Assembly (NCBI GenBank): GCA_037190845.1
Contig: JBBCJI010000024.1
Span: forward strand, 89,361-153,360
Direction of reading: 5' to 3'
Source: JBEBVQ01 sp037190845
Lineage (GTDB): Bacteria > Bacteroidota > Bacteroidia > Chitinophagales > Chitinophagaceae
DNA length: 64,000 nt
In this document: one piece after another, positions 25,952 through 34,816 of the stretch
Layout: each line of letters starts with the position of its first letter
Position numbering within the stretch: the stretch's first letter is position 1
Program-made: the position numbers and the translations under genes
Notes under the pieces: generated by a model
Databases searched by the model: none
The model's input: only the letters and a program-made list of their open reading frames with translations
What the model was told of the DNA's origin: nothing

Positions 25952-27016
25952 ATGGATCACTCTGGCGCAAACTCAAATTCTTCAATTAAAAAAAGCATCT
26001 TGAATAAACATACAAAAACAGGTATCATCGGTAATGGCAGTTGGGGGACTGCGCTGGCCAAGATACTGACGGATAACGGACATATGATTCACTGGTGGCT
26101 GCGTAAGGAAGAAGCGGTGCAGCATCTTAAGAGCCGGCACCATAATCCGGATTACCTTACTTCTGTGCGTTTTATGCCGGGCGCCGTGCTCCCGTCGTCG
26201 GATCTGCAGGCAGTGCTTGATCAGTGCGATACGCTTGTGTTTGCGGTGCCTTCTGCATTTGCGGAAGAGGTGCTGCAACGTGTGCCGGTAGCTGCATGGG
26301 CCGAAAAGCGGGTTATCTCTGCGGTGAAGGGGATCATGCCCGGCACGAATCTGTTGCTGAATGATCATCTTGAGCAGCATTACCAGGTACACCCTGAAAA
26401 TTATGTAGCGATCACAGGCCCCTGTCATGCGGAAGAGGTGGCGAACGAACGTTTATCGTATCTCACTTTCTCCGGACTGGATGATTCATTTACTTCAGGA
26501 GTAGCCGCAGCATTTGCTAACGATTATATCAATACCACGCATAATCATGATATTTGGGGCGCACAACTGGCGGCGGTATTGAAGAATATCTATGCTGTTG
26601 GCGCCGGGATGGCGCATGCGCTGGATTATGGCGATAATTTTCTCAGTGTATATATTACCAACTGCTACCGGGAAATGCACCGGTTCCTGAGGCTCCATTT
26701 TGATAAGGTGCATCCTTCTGACGAGTGTCCGGATTTCCATACCAGTGCTTATCTGGGTGATCTGCTGGTGACGTGTTATTCGCTGCACAGCCGTAACAGG
26801 AGGTTTGGGACGATGATTGGCAAGGGATACACGGTACATGCCACAACACTTGAAATGAATATGGTGGCTGAGGGATATTATGCGGCGCGGGGTATGCACC
26901 ATGTGACAAAGGAAATGCAGACTACACTCCCGATAGCGGATATGGTGTACCGGATTTTGTGGGAAAACATGCCGCCGGGTGCATCGTTTCGTGAGTTGGA
27001 GAAAGAGCTTTCGTAA
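25952..27016 (+). CDS. gpsA: Glycerol-3-phosphate dehydrogenase [NAD(P)+]
   Basis: Reduces dihydroxyacetone phosphate to sn-glycerol 3-phosphate for phospholipid synthesis. The N-terminal Rossmann motif is GIIGNGSWGTALA, then VFAVPSAF and SAVKGIMP. The GPCHAEEV segment and the lysine of AAVLKNIYAVGAGMAHAL mark the catalytic C-terminal domain. The protein is 354 residues, about 20 longer than usual at the N-terminus (DHSGANSNSSIKKSIL...). The real start could be a TTG (SILNKH) at about residue 20. Starts at 25940 (GTG) or 25952 (ATG) lie almost directly after the adaptor gene. Confidence 0.93.
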   Translation: MDHSGANSNSSIKKSILNKHTKTGIIGNGSWGTALAKILTDNGHMIHWWLRKEEAVQHLKSRHHNPDYLTSVRFMPGAVLPSSDLQAVLDQCDTLVFAVPSAFAEEVLQRVPVAAWAEKRVISAVKGIMPGTNLLLNDHLEQHYQVHPENYVAITGPCHAEEVANERLSYLTFSGLDDSFTSGVAAAFANDYINTTHNHDIWGAQLAAVLKNIYAVGAGMAHALDYGDNFLSVYITNCYREMHRFLRLHFDKVHPSDECPDFHTSAYLGDLLVTCYSLHSRNRRFGTMIGKGYTVHATTLEMNMVAEGYYAARGMHHVTKEMQTTLPIADMVYRILWENMPPGASFRELEKELS

Positions 27017-27109
27017 TGTTTGGTGCTTTCCCGTCCCGGTTTGTTAAAATAAAAGTAACCGTACGGGCTTCCTCCGCTTTGTCGTAATTTAGGACATCGA
27101 ATTTATATC

Positions 27110-28384
27110 ATGCGATTACGGAATCTCAGGACGTTGCTCTATTTGTCTGTCTGTCTGCTGACGGTACAGGCAGCTATGGCAGCAAGGTTGTTTATCCCTA
27201 TGGGCGCCGAAGGGCAGGCGGACCATCTGAAGGCATATGGCGTGGCGTATGCAGCGCTGGTAAAAGGAATTGAGGTAGACTGGCTACTCAATTACCAGGG
27301 CGGGAGTTTCTGCATGGAGCATGTGGATGCGATGGAGCGGATGTGTAAATTGAGAGGTGTGAGTTATGAAGTGATGAGCGATGCGCAGTACACAGGTGTG
27401 CTTACCCAGATCGCGCATCCGGATTATAATGGCGACGTGATCAAGTTGGAGAAAGCGCCGAAGATATGTGTGTACACACCGCCCAATAAACTGCCCTGGG
27501 ATGATGCGGTGACGCTGGCACTTACTTATGCGGAGATACAATACGATAAGGTGTATGATGATGAGGTGCTTTCGGATAAGCTGATGGAGTACGACTGGTT
27601 GCATTTGCACCATGAAGATTTTACCGGGCAGTTTGGTAAATTCTGGGCCGGATACCGTAATGCATCCTGGTATCAGGAGGAAGTTGCGACACAGGAAGCT
27701 GCTGCTGCCCGGCATGGATTTCGTAAGGTATCGCAACTGAAGCTGGCGGTGGCGAAGAAGATTCAGGCCTTTGTCTCTGGTGGCGGATATCTGTTTGCGA
27801 TGTGTTCTGCTACGGATAGTTATGATATCGCTATGGCGGCGCATAAGACAGATATCTGCGATGTGCCGTTCGATGGCGATCCGATGGCGCCGGATGCACA
27901 GCAAAAGCTCGACTTCACACAGTCATTCGCGTTCAAAGGTTTTGCGCTGGTGGATAATCCCTATGAGTACGAGTTTTCTTCGATTGACAATACACGTTAT
28001 CGTCGCGTGGCCATGGATGTGGATTATTTTACGTTATTCACGTTTTCTGCCAAATTTGATCCGGTGCCGACCATGTTATGTCAGAACCATACGACGACCA
28101 TAAAGGGTTTTATGGGGCAGACGACAACTTTCCGCAAGGAGCACCTAAAGACCAATGTGCTGGTGATGGGTGAGTATAAGCCTGCCAATGAGGCGCGTTA
28201 TATTCACGGAGAATACGGTAAGGGTACCTGGACGTTTTATGGTGGCCATGATCCGGAAGATTACCAGCATGCTGTAGGCGACCCGCCAACGGAATTGTCC
28301 AGCCATCCCAACTCGCCGGGTTATCGTCTGATATTGAATAATGTACTCTTCCCGGCTGCGAAGAAGAAACCGAGGAAGACGTAG
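27110..28384 (+). CDS. Exported protein of the Bacteroidota family often named asparagine synthetase B
   Basis: The 424-residue protein has a clear signal peptide (RTLLYLSVCLLTVQAAMA) and then LFIPMGAEGQADHLKAYGVAYAALVKGIEVDWLLNYQGGSF. A central part has KKIQAFVSGGGYLFAMCSATDS and the C-terminus has GKGTWTFYGGHDPEDYQHAVGDPP. The GGGYLFAMCSATD segment resembles the nucleophile elbow of class-I glutamine-amidotransferase-like folds. Homologues are often named asparagine synthetase B, but nothing of AsnB's PP-loop or N-terminal Cys2 amidotransferase is present, so that name is doubtful. A secreted amidotransferase- or ThuA-like fold is more plausible. Function unknown. Confidence 0.75.
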   Translation: MRLRNLRTLLYLSVCLLTVQAAMAARLFIPMGAEGQADHLKAYGVAYAALVKGIEVDWLLNYQGGSFCMEHVDAMERMCKLRGVSYEVMSDAQYTGVLTQIAHPDYNGDVIKLEKAPKICVYTPPNKLPWDDAVTLALTYAEIQYDKVYDDEVLSDKLMEYDWLHLHHEDFTGQFGKFWAGYRNASWYQEEVATQEAAAARHGFRKVSQLKLAVAKKIQAFVSGGGYLFAMCSATDSYDIAMAAHKTDICDVPFDGDPMAPDAQQKLDFTQSFAFKGFALVDNPYEYEFSSIDNTRYRRVAMDVDYFTLFTFSAKFDPVPTMLCQNHTTTIKGFMGQTTTFRKEHLKTNVLVMGEYKPANEARYIHGEYGKGTWTFYGGHDPEDYQHAVGDPPTELSSHPNSPGYRLILNNVLFPAAKKKPRKT

Positions 28385-28407
28385 TGCTGTTTTTTTGATG
28401 ACGCTAA

Positions 28408-28474
28408 CGGGGATTACAAGTCAGGTATGGTTTGAGTGGTTGAATTACGAGCCTAACACTAACTTGTAATCCCG
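28408..28474. repeat. Inverted repeat spanning the convergent gap and a gene end
   Basis: GGGATTACAAGT (from 28409) and ACTTGTAATCCC (28462-28473) are complementary. The left arm lies in the 60-base gap after the exported-protein gene. The right arm lies inside the last codons of the minus-strand PEP-mutase-family gene. Confidence 0.65.
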
Positions 28475-29206
28475 GTTCTGGTTGAATTCTTTGAATATGT
28501 CCCCAGATTTTTTCAGCAGCAAATCATATTGTTTGCCTCCGTGGCTGATGCGTTTTATGCCGAGTTTGCCTAAGGTTTCATAATCGGGTAAAGCAGGTGT
28601 TATGAATACATTGAGCGGGAGGTTTACTTGTGCTACAAATGCTTTGATATCTGCTTCTGTTTCTATCAGTGGTACAAAGATGCCGTCGGCGCCGGCTGCC
28701 TGATAAGTTAGCGCCCTTGAAATAGATTCATTCAGGCTGTCGGCATGTTTGGTGGTATAAGTGTCTGTTCGCGCGTTGATGAATATATCTGTAGTATTTT
28801 TGATGGCTTTGATTTTTTCTGCCAGAAGGGATGCATCGCCTAAGGTGCGCTTGCCATTTTTTACGATGCCGTCTTCGAGGTTGATGCCCACTATGCCAAG
28901 GTCAGTAAGCTGACTGACGTGACGGGCGACTTCCTGCGGATCGTTTGAATACCCGGCTTCGAAATCTACAGACAAGGGTACTTCTGATGTCGCTGCAATG
29001 TGTTTTATGATAAACATCATGATCTCCAGGGGGATTTCTTCACCGTCTGCATAACCTAACGCAAGGGCAATGGCATGGCTGGAGGATCCTAAGGCTTTGA
29101 AACCTGCCTGTTGCGCCAGTTGTGCTGTATGCGCGTCCCATACGTTGGCCAGGAGTAATGGGTGGTCGTTTTGATGCAATGATCTGAAGGTTTGTAGTGT
29201 GCTCAT
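28445..29206 (-). CDS. Isocitrate lyase/phosphoenolpyruvate mutase family protein
   Basis: A 253-residue TIM-barrel protein. Family features are LANVWDAHTAQLAQQAGFKALGSSSHA (substrate-binding start), VDFEAGYSND (metal-site Asp and Glu), GINLEDG and NARTDTY. It lacks the KKCGH signature of true isocitrate lyase, so it is closer to the PEP mutase/oxaloacetate-acetylhydrolase-like group whose substrates vary. The frame is open to 29314 but MSTLQTFRSLH at 29206 is the family start. Its last codons lie in a repeat arm, so its C-terminus may have been altered by repeat insertion. Divergent from the M3 peptidase gene. Confidence 0.88.
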   Translation of the reverse strand: MSTLQTFRSLHQNDHPLLLANVWDAHTAQLAQQAGFKALGSSSHAIALALGYADGEEIPLEIMMFIIKHIAATSEVPLSVDFEAGYSNDPQEVARHVSQLTDLGIVGINLEDGIVKNGKRTLGDASLLAEKIKAIKNTTDIFINARTDTYTTKHADSLNESISRALTYQAAGADGIFVPLIETEADIKAFVAQVNLPLNVFITPALPDYETLGKLGIKRISHGGKQYDLLLKKSGDIFKEFNQNRDYKLVLGS

Positions 29207-29379
29207 GATGTTGGTTGTTTTAGTGATGGTTATGATCTGTTTAGCTGGATATGTAAGGAAAAACTGTAAAAATATCATGCCTGAGTGCTGCTTGCAATCT
29301 GTGGGGTCAGACAAAGGAGCTACCTTTGCAAGGTGGTCTTAGCAGGCCGCATATACATTAACCGCTTTAACGAACATTC

Positions 29380-31407
29380 ATGACTAACCCGCTTTTAAAA
29401 GCTTTCGATACGCCGTTTTCAAGTGTGCCTTTTACCCGGATTCAGGATGAACATTATGAACCGGCAATCCGGGCACTCATAGATGAGGCCAGACGGGAAA
29501 CAGATGCTATTACCGGTAATTCCCAAACACCTGATTTTGAAAATACTATTGCCGCACTTGAAAAAACCGGTAAGCAATTGGGCATTGCTTCGTCTGTGTT
29601 TTTTAATCTTAATTCTGCAGAGACTAATGATTTTTTGGAAGAGACCGCACAGAAAATATCCCCGCTGCTGGCATCGCACAGTAATGATGTGATGCTGAAT
29701 GAGGAATTATTTGCACGGGTAAAGTATGTGTGGGAACACATGGATACCACTGCGCTTGATCCGGAAGATGCCCGCCTGCTCGACAAAACGTATAAAGGCT
29801 TTATCCGGAACGGTGCTATGCTGGGTGAAGCAGAGAAGGCCCGGATCCGGGAGATAGATCAGGAACTGTCTGTGTTGGGGGTACAGTTCGCCCAGAATGT
29901 TTTGCGCGAAACGAACGATTATACCCTGCACTTCACAGACCGGAATGATCTGGAAGGATTGCCGGAATCGGCAGTGCAGGCTGCGGCAGAGGAAGCTGCA
30001 GGCAGAAGCCTGGAAGGCTGGGTGTTTACGTTGCAGTTCCCGAGCCTGACCCCTTTTCTGAAGTATGCCCGCAAACGGACGTTGCGGCAGGAGCTTCATT
30101 TTGCTGCAGGCAGAAAGGCTTTCCAGGATAATGAAAATAATAATGAGGCAAATATCAGGCGGATCACGGTGTTGCGTAGGGAACGGGCTCAGTTGCTTGG
30201 GTTCACAAGCCATGCGGATTTTGTGTTGCAGGAACGGATGGCCGGTAGCACGGAGAAGGTGGTGACCTTTCTGCGGGAATTGATGGATCGTGCAAAGCCT
30301 TTTGCCGAATCGGAGATCCGGGAACTGGCAGATCTGGCGGCACAGGATGGTATTGACCGGATTATGCCCTGGGACCATGCTTATTATGCAGAGAAGCTTC
30401 GGGAGGCGAAGTATGCATTCTCTGAAGAGGAACTGAAGCCGTACTTCCCGCTGCAACAGGTGCAGCAGGCTGCTTTTGATGCAGCGGGTCGGTTATACGG
30501 ACTTAGCTTTGTGCTGCGCGATGATGTAGAAACGTACCATCCGGAAGTAACGGTGTATGAGGTGCTGGAGCAGGGACAACATAAGGCATTGCTGTATACT
30601 GATTATTTCCCGAGAAAGGGAAAACGTCCGGGTGCGTGGATGACGTCCTGGCGAGGTCAGTATCGGGACGGGGCGGAGCATGTGCGCCCTCATATTTCTA
30701 TCGTGTGCAACTTTTCCCGGCCAGTCGGGGAACTGCCTTCGCTGCTGACCTTTACGGAGGTGACGACGATGTTTCACGAATTTGGTCATGCATTGCACGG
30801 TATACTGGCGGATACGCGTTATGAAAGTCTCTCGGGTACGAATGTGTACTGGGATTTTGTAGAGCTGCCGTCACAGTTTATGGAGAACTATTGTTATGAG
30901 AAATCATTCCTGAACGACTTCGCACGGCATCACCGGACTGGTGAGGCGCTTCCGGAAGATAAGGTGGATAAGATTGTGCAGGCGGCTCATTTTATGCAGG
31001 GATACCAGACGCTGCGCCAGATTGGGTTTGGTTTGCTGGATATGGCTTATCATACCAATGGTTTACCGGAAGGGGAAGATATTGCTGCTTTTGAAACCAG
31101 GACTACAGGTGAAACAAGGCTGTACCCTGATGTAATCGGTACCGCGATCAGCCCTTCGTTCTCGCATATTTTCGCCGGCGGGTATGCGGCGGGCTATTAT
31201 TCTTACAAATGGGCGGAAGTACTGGATGCGGATGCGTTTGCCTATTTTAAGGAGACGGATATTTTTGCGCCGGAGACAGCGGTGCGGTTCAAAAAGCTTT
31301 TAAGCAGCGGAGGTACGGTAGATCCTATGGCATTGTACGTGGCATTCCGGGGCCGGGAGCCGCAGCCTGATGCTTTGCTGAAGCGGGCAGGATTGGTTAG
31401 TGCATAG
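29380..31407 (+). CDS. M3 family metallopeptidase (oligopeptidase A / dipeptidyl carboxypeptidase type)
   Basis: Zinc peptidase that trims short peptides. The 675-residue protein has HEFGH at 466-470 (FHEFGHALHG), with the third zinc ligand Glu495 in WDFVELPSQFMENY, and the substrate-binding block ISPSFSHIFAGGYAAGYYSYKWAEVLDADAF near the C-terminus. There is no signal peptide, so it is probably cytoplasmic. Length matches OpdA/Dcp (about 680). It converges on the kinase-like cluster with 26 bases between stops. Confidence 0.93.
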   Translation: MTNPLLKAFDTPFSSVPFTRIQDEHYEPAIRALIDEARRETDAITGNSQTPDFENTIAALEKTGKQLGIASSVFFNLNSAETNDFLEETAQKISPLLASHSNDVMLNEELFARVKYVWEHMDTTALDPEDARLLDKTYKGFIRNGAMLGEAEKARIREIDQELSVLGVQFAQNVLRETNDYTLHFTDRNDLEGLPESAVQAAAEEAAGRSLEGWVFTLQFPSLTPFLKYARKRTLRQELHFAAGRKAFQDNENNNEANIRRITVLRRERAQLLGFTSHADFVLQERMAGSTEKVVTFLRELMDRAKPFAESEIRELADLAAQDGIDRIMPWDHAYYAEKLREAKYAFSEEELKPYFPLQQVQQAAFDAAGRLYGLSFVLRDDVETYHPEVTVYEVLEQGQHKALLYTDYFPRKGKRPGAWMTSWRGQYRDGAEHVRPHISIVCNFSRPVGELPSLLTFTEVTTMFHEFGHALHGILADTRYESLSGTNVYWDFVELPSQFMENYCYEKSFLNDFARHHRTGEALPEDKVDKIVQAAHFMQGYQTLRQIGFGLLDMAYHTNGLPEGEDIAAFETRTTGETRLYPDVIGTAISPSFSHIFAGGYAAGYYSYKWAEVLDADAFAYFKETDIFAPETAVRFKKLLSSGGTVDPMALYVAFRGREPQPDALLKRAGLVSA

Positions 31408-31433
31408 GTTCCTGGCTATTCACTGTTACGGTC

Positions 31434-32369
31434 TTATTTATTGCCGGTGAGGGTGGTCAGAAATTTGCGCATACGTACGGATAGCTTTTCGCTTTGGGCA
31501 GATATGTCTGTCATGAACTGTGCTGTATTGCCGACCTCTTTCTTTGCAGCTTCGGCCAGTAGTGTGATGCGGTTGAGCTCATGGGCAATTTCATCGTGTA
31601 TATCGCGGTGGACCTTTTCGCGTTCCTCCCGGATGATCAGTTGCTGTTCATATTCCTGCCCCGGGAATTTGATGGAGCGGTATAAGAGGAACAGGTAGAT
31701 GACCGTTGTCATGACGGGCTGGAACGCGTAGAAAACAGTAGTGTCAGAATCTGCCCATACCAGCAGGGCAGGCGCAATCAGGTAGCAGATCAGCAGCAGC
31801 CAGATAGTCAGTGTGGCCAGCCAGCGCAGGTTTAAATCCGGATAATAACTTTTGCTCCGGATGCGACGGTTGTATTGATAGACGAGCTTCAGGCTCCAGA
31901 TCAGGTAAATACCCATTTGAAGCCCGGTGAAAAAGTTCAGCAGTGAATTGAGCACGGGAGGACGTACGGTCATGCCGGCATAGAAATTCTTTACGTCGTG
32001 CTCCGGCAGGAGCGACATATACACAACATACATCGCTGCCGGGATAAAAGACAGGATATGCAGCCAGCGTCGCTTCCGCCAGTTGACAGGTATGCCGGTC
32101 ATATAGCTGGTATAAAGGAGATATAGCGGGCCAAGGAAGAAGAACAGGAAATGCACCGTTTCGTTGACGAAATGATACTTCCAGGCGAGGCCGCTGAAGA
32201 TTAGCATATCGTCGAGATGCACACCTCCGAAGATCAGCATAAAGACAGCCAATACGTGGTTTGCCCGGGAGTTTGATTTCTTTATCAGGAGAATTATAGC
32301 AAATATCACCTGATGGATCAGGCAGATACCGGCTAATTGTATTAAAATATTTATCTCCTGCGATTCCAT
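31434..32369 (-). CDS. Histidine-kinase-like membrane protein lacking the ATPase domain
   Basis: The 311-residue protein has seven or so hydrophobic segments (about 10-230), then a DHp-type helix REEREKVHRDIHDEIAHELNRITLLAEAA. His258 aligns with the phospho-acceptor His255 of the neighbouring full kinase. The protein then stops after a second helix (SEKLSVRMRKFLTTLTGNK), with no HATPase domain. It is the last of three tandem paralogues, six bases after the full kinase. It cannot phosphorylate itself alone; it may be phosphorylated in a heterodimer or act as a dampener. That role is inference. Confidence 0.85.
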   Translation of the reverse strand: MESQEINILIQLAGICLIHQVIFAIILLIKKSNSRANHVLAVFMLIFGGVHLDDMLIFSGLAWKYHFVNETVHFLFFFLGPLYLLYTSYMTGIPVNWRKRRWLHILSFIPAAMYVVYMSLLPEHDVKNFYAGMTVRPPVLNSLLNFFTGLQMGIYLIWSLKLVYQYNRRIRSKSYYPDLNLRWLATLTIWLLLICYLIAPALLVWADSDTTVFYAFQPVMTTVIYLFLLYRSIKFPGQEYEQQLIIREEREKVHRDIHDEIAHELNRITLLAEAAKKEVGNTAQFMTDISAQSEKLSVRMRKFLTTLTGNK

Positions 32370-32375
32370 CTTTCG

Positions 32376-33701
32376 TTATGTATAAGGTATCTGCTCCAGG
32401 GAAATGATCGTACCACCTTCATTGTCTGGCAGTACAGAAAAACGGCCGTTTAAAAATTCAGTTCTGATACGCATATTCTTGAGGCCGTTACCCGGTGGCT
32501 GATTTCCCTGATTAACACCGACACCATTGTCTGTTATATAGAGGGAGAAGTGTTGGCCGGTAATCTGCAGCGTAATCTCTGCATAGCTGGCTTGTGCATG
32601 TTTTGCAATATTATGTATGGCTTCTTTGATGATCAGGCATACATTCCGTCGTAGTTCATGAGAAACGGTGTGGCCGGGGATGTCTTTGGGGAAGTGAATC
32701 CGGTTGTGTATGCCTGCATTGTCGAAGTAATCGGCAGAGTACTCACGAATATAAGCCATCAGGTTGTCGAATGTGTCGTTTTGCGGATTAAGGCCCCAGA
32801 CAATCTCGCGGAGGTTGTGTGCCAGTTGGCGCGCGCTGCCTGATATTTCATCAAGCTGTTGCGCGTCGGCGGCTGGTTCTCTTTTGGCAATTTCCGAAAG
32901 CAACGCAATGCGTGTGATTCCGGCGCCCAATTCATCGTGCATATCCCGGCTGATCTTTTCACGCTCCTGTTCCCGGATGAGTTTCTTTTCATATTCCGTG
33001 CCGGGAAAATTAATAGACTTGTAGAAGAGTACCAGGTAGATAGCCATGGTGATGACGGGCATAAACAGGTATAGCACCGAAAGGTCAGAATGAACGAACA
33101 GCAGCAGCAGCGGCACGCCGAACAGGGAGAAAAACAGTAGCGTAAGCGTGAGGCGGTATAACCATTGCAGGCTCATTACTTGGTGGTAGCTTTGATTGTG
33201 TATCCGGTCGTTGTACTTTCTGAGAACCTGTAGACTCCATATCATATACACGGTCATCTGAAGGGTGACAATGGAGAGTAATACCATGGCCTCCACCGGT
33301 TGCTGTATGCGTGCGGCATCATAATAACTCCGGATAAAGTCCGGATCTTTGAAGGCAAAGCTGACAAAGAACAGAGCCGGTGGGACGAAGGGGAGCAGGT
33401 GAATCCAGAGTCGCCGTTTCCAGTTGATCTGTGTGCCGGTCATGTCGGCCGTATATTGCAGGTATAACGGGCCTTCAAGATACAGAAGAAGAAAACACAA
33501 CTCATTGAGCCAATGCCATTGATATACTTTGCCTGACAGGATCAGCACATGTGATAAGTGTATACTGGCCAGTATGAGCATGAAGAAACCCAGTGTCCGG
33601 TTGGCTTTCCGGTTGTCTTTTTTTAGAAAAAGAATACCAGAGAAAAGTGCCAGATGGATCAGGCAGATCCATGCGAGGTAGTAATACAGGGAGTGTGGCA
33701 T
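32376..33701 (-). CDS. Membrane sensor histidine kinase, HisKA_3/HATPase (NarX/DesK class)
   Basis: The full-length member of the triplet, 441 residues. The N-terminal half has about seven membrane segments with a conserved GPLYLQYTADMTGTQINWKRRLWIHLLPF loop. The HisKA_3 helix is REQEREKISRDMHDELGAGITRIALLSEIA with phospho-acceptor His255. The ATPase domain has N box EAIHNIAKHA (Glu360, Asn364), G1 box DNGVG (from Asp391) and GNGLKNMRIR. Its likely partner is the NarL-type response regulator encoded 2 kb upstream on the same strand. No extracytoplasmic sensory domain, so the signal is probably in the membrane. Confidence 0.92.
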   Translation of the reverse strand: MPHSLYYYLAWICLIHLALFSGILFLKKDNRKANRTLGFFMLILASIHLSHVLILSGKVYQWHWLNELCFLLLYLEGPLYLQYTADMTGTQINWKRRLWIHLLPFVPPALFFVSFAFKDPDFIRSYYDAARIQQPVEAMVLLSIVTLQMTVYMIWSLQVLRKYNDRIHNQSYHQVMSLQWLYRLTLTLLFFSLFGVPLLLLFVHSDLSVLYLFMPVITMAIYLVLFYKSINFPGTEYEKKLIREQEREKISRDMHDELGAGITRIALLSEIAKREPAADAQQLDEISGSARQLAHNLREIVWGLNPQNDTFDNLMAYIREYSADYFDNAGIHNRIHFPKDIPGHTVSHELRRNVCLIIKEAIHNIAKHAQASYAEITLQITGQHFSLYITDNGVGVNQGNQPPGNGLKNMRIRTEFLNGRFSVLPDNEGGTIISLEQIPYT

Positions 33702-33732
33702 AAAATATGCAATGTCACAAATCTATACATTT

Positions 33733-34659
33733 TTATGATTTGCCTTCTGTATTTAGTTTACGGATCAGTTGCCGGAGGTTGCGGGTTAATTGTTTTGATT
33801 GCCTGGAGATTTCTTCCAGTCCGGAAGCAGTTGTATCCGTCTCGTGTTTTGCCGCCTCCGATAGCATGTGGATGCGGGTAATGCTGGTGTTCAGTTCATC
33901 ATAAAGTTCGTGGCTGATCTTCCTGCGCTCCAGCTCACGGATCAATCGTTGTTCATAATGTTTTCCCCGTGAGCTTACTGCTTTTAGGAACAAGAATAAA
34001 TATAATATCGTGGTAATAGCCGGGGTGATCACCAGCAACGCTGTTACATCTGAATCTGATAGCACAATCAGCACAGGTGATATTACCAGGCATATGAACA
34101 GCCAGAGAATGGTGAATGTTGTCAGCCATCGGAGTTGGAGCCAGCGATAGGAAGATGTCTGCCGGATACGCTGGTGATACCGGTTCTGCAATCGCAGGCT
34201 CAGGAGCATATATAGGGTGAGCTGGGCTGTAAGTACGGAGAGCAGGATGCTATTGGATATGGGTTGGTGGTGTAGGCATAATTCGTAAAACTTCTGCCGT
34301 TCTTCCGGCTGGTCAAAAAAGAAGCTGATATAATAGGGTAGAAAAAATAGTGCTGGCAGAAAATGTATCCATCCGTGTTTCCGCCAGTTGAACCGCTCTC
34401 CCGTCATGTAAACGGTATATTGAAGGAAGGCAGGTCCCATAAAGTAAGGGATTACGAACACCAGCTCATTCAGGTAAAAGACCTTCCATGCCACTTGCAT
34501 AAGAACCAGCAGGTGGTTTAGGTGTCCTATTGCAAGACCGGCCATGAATACAGCCAGCATCCTGTTGGCCCGCCGGTTTTCCTTTTTTATCAGGAGCACA
34601 GCAATAAATACAGACAGATGGATCAGGCAGATCCATGCTACGGCTTCGTGAGATAGCAT
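33733..34659 (-). CDS. Histidine-kinase-like membrane protein, no phospho-acceptor His, no ATPase domain
   Basis: First of the three tandem paralogues, 308 residues. The seven-segment membrane half is clearly homologous to the other two (GPAFLQYTVYMTGERFNWRKHGWIHFLPALFF). Its DHp-like helix reads RRKISHELYDELNTSITRIHMLSEAA, so Tyr253 stands where the full kinase has His255. The protein ends without an ATPase domain. It is therefore catalytically dead by both criteria and probably regulatory or structural. It begins next to a small hairpin (TACCGG/CCGGTA, 34660-34680) that touches the start codon and may limit translation. Confidence 0.85.
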   Translation of the reverse strand: MLSHEAVAWICLIHLSVFIAVLLIKKENRRANRMLAVFMAGLAIGHLNHLLVLMQVAWKVFYLNELVFVIPYFMGPAFLQYTVYMTGERFNWRKHGWIHFLPALFFLPYYISFFFDQPEERQKFYELCLHHQPISNSILLSVLTAQLTLYMLLSLRLQNRYHQRIRQTSSYRWLQLRWLTTFTILWLFICLVISPVLIVLSDSDVTALLVITPAITTILYLFLFLKAVSSRGKHYEQRLIRELERRKISHELYDELNTSITRIHMLSEAAKHETDTTASGLEEISRQSKQLTRNLRQLIRKLNTEGKS

Positions 34660-34704
34660 TACCGGATTTTTCTTCCGGTAAAGTTAAGCGTTTGTTTTTC
34701 CTGC

Positions 34705-34755
34705 AAAAAACAATAAACCCCGCAACCCCTGTATCTTACAGGGCGTTGCAGGGGG
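34705..34755 (-). terminator. Minus-strand terminator separating the lipoprotein from the kinase cluster
   Basis: Read on the minus strand, a bulged stem (outer arms CCCCGCAAC/GTTGC...GGGG, inner CCCTGT/ACAGGG, 34718-34755) is followed by a T-rich run (complement of AAAAAACAATAAA at 34705-34717). It should stop transcripts from the lipoprotein gene before the kinase genes. Confidence 0.7.
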
Positions 34756-34816
34756 AAATTAATTTGATGTTTTACGGATCCCGGCCGCAGTTTTGTGACA
34801 GCCGGTTTTCCGGGGC

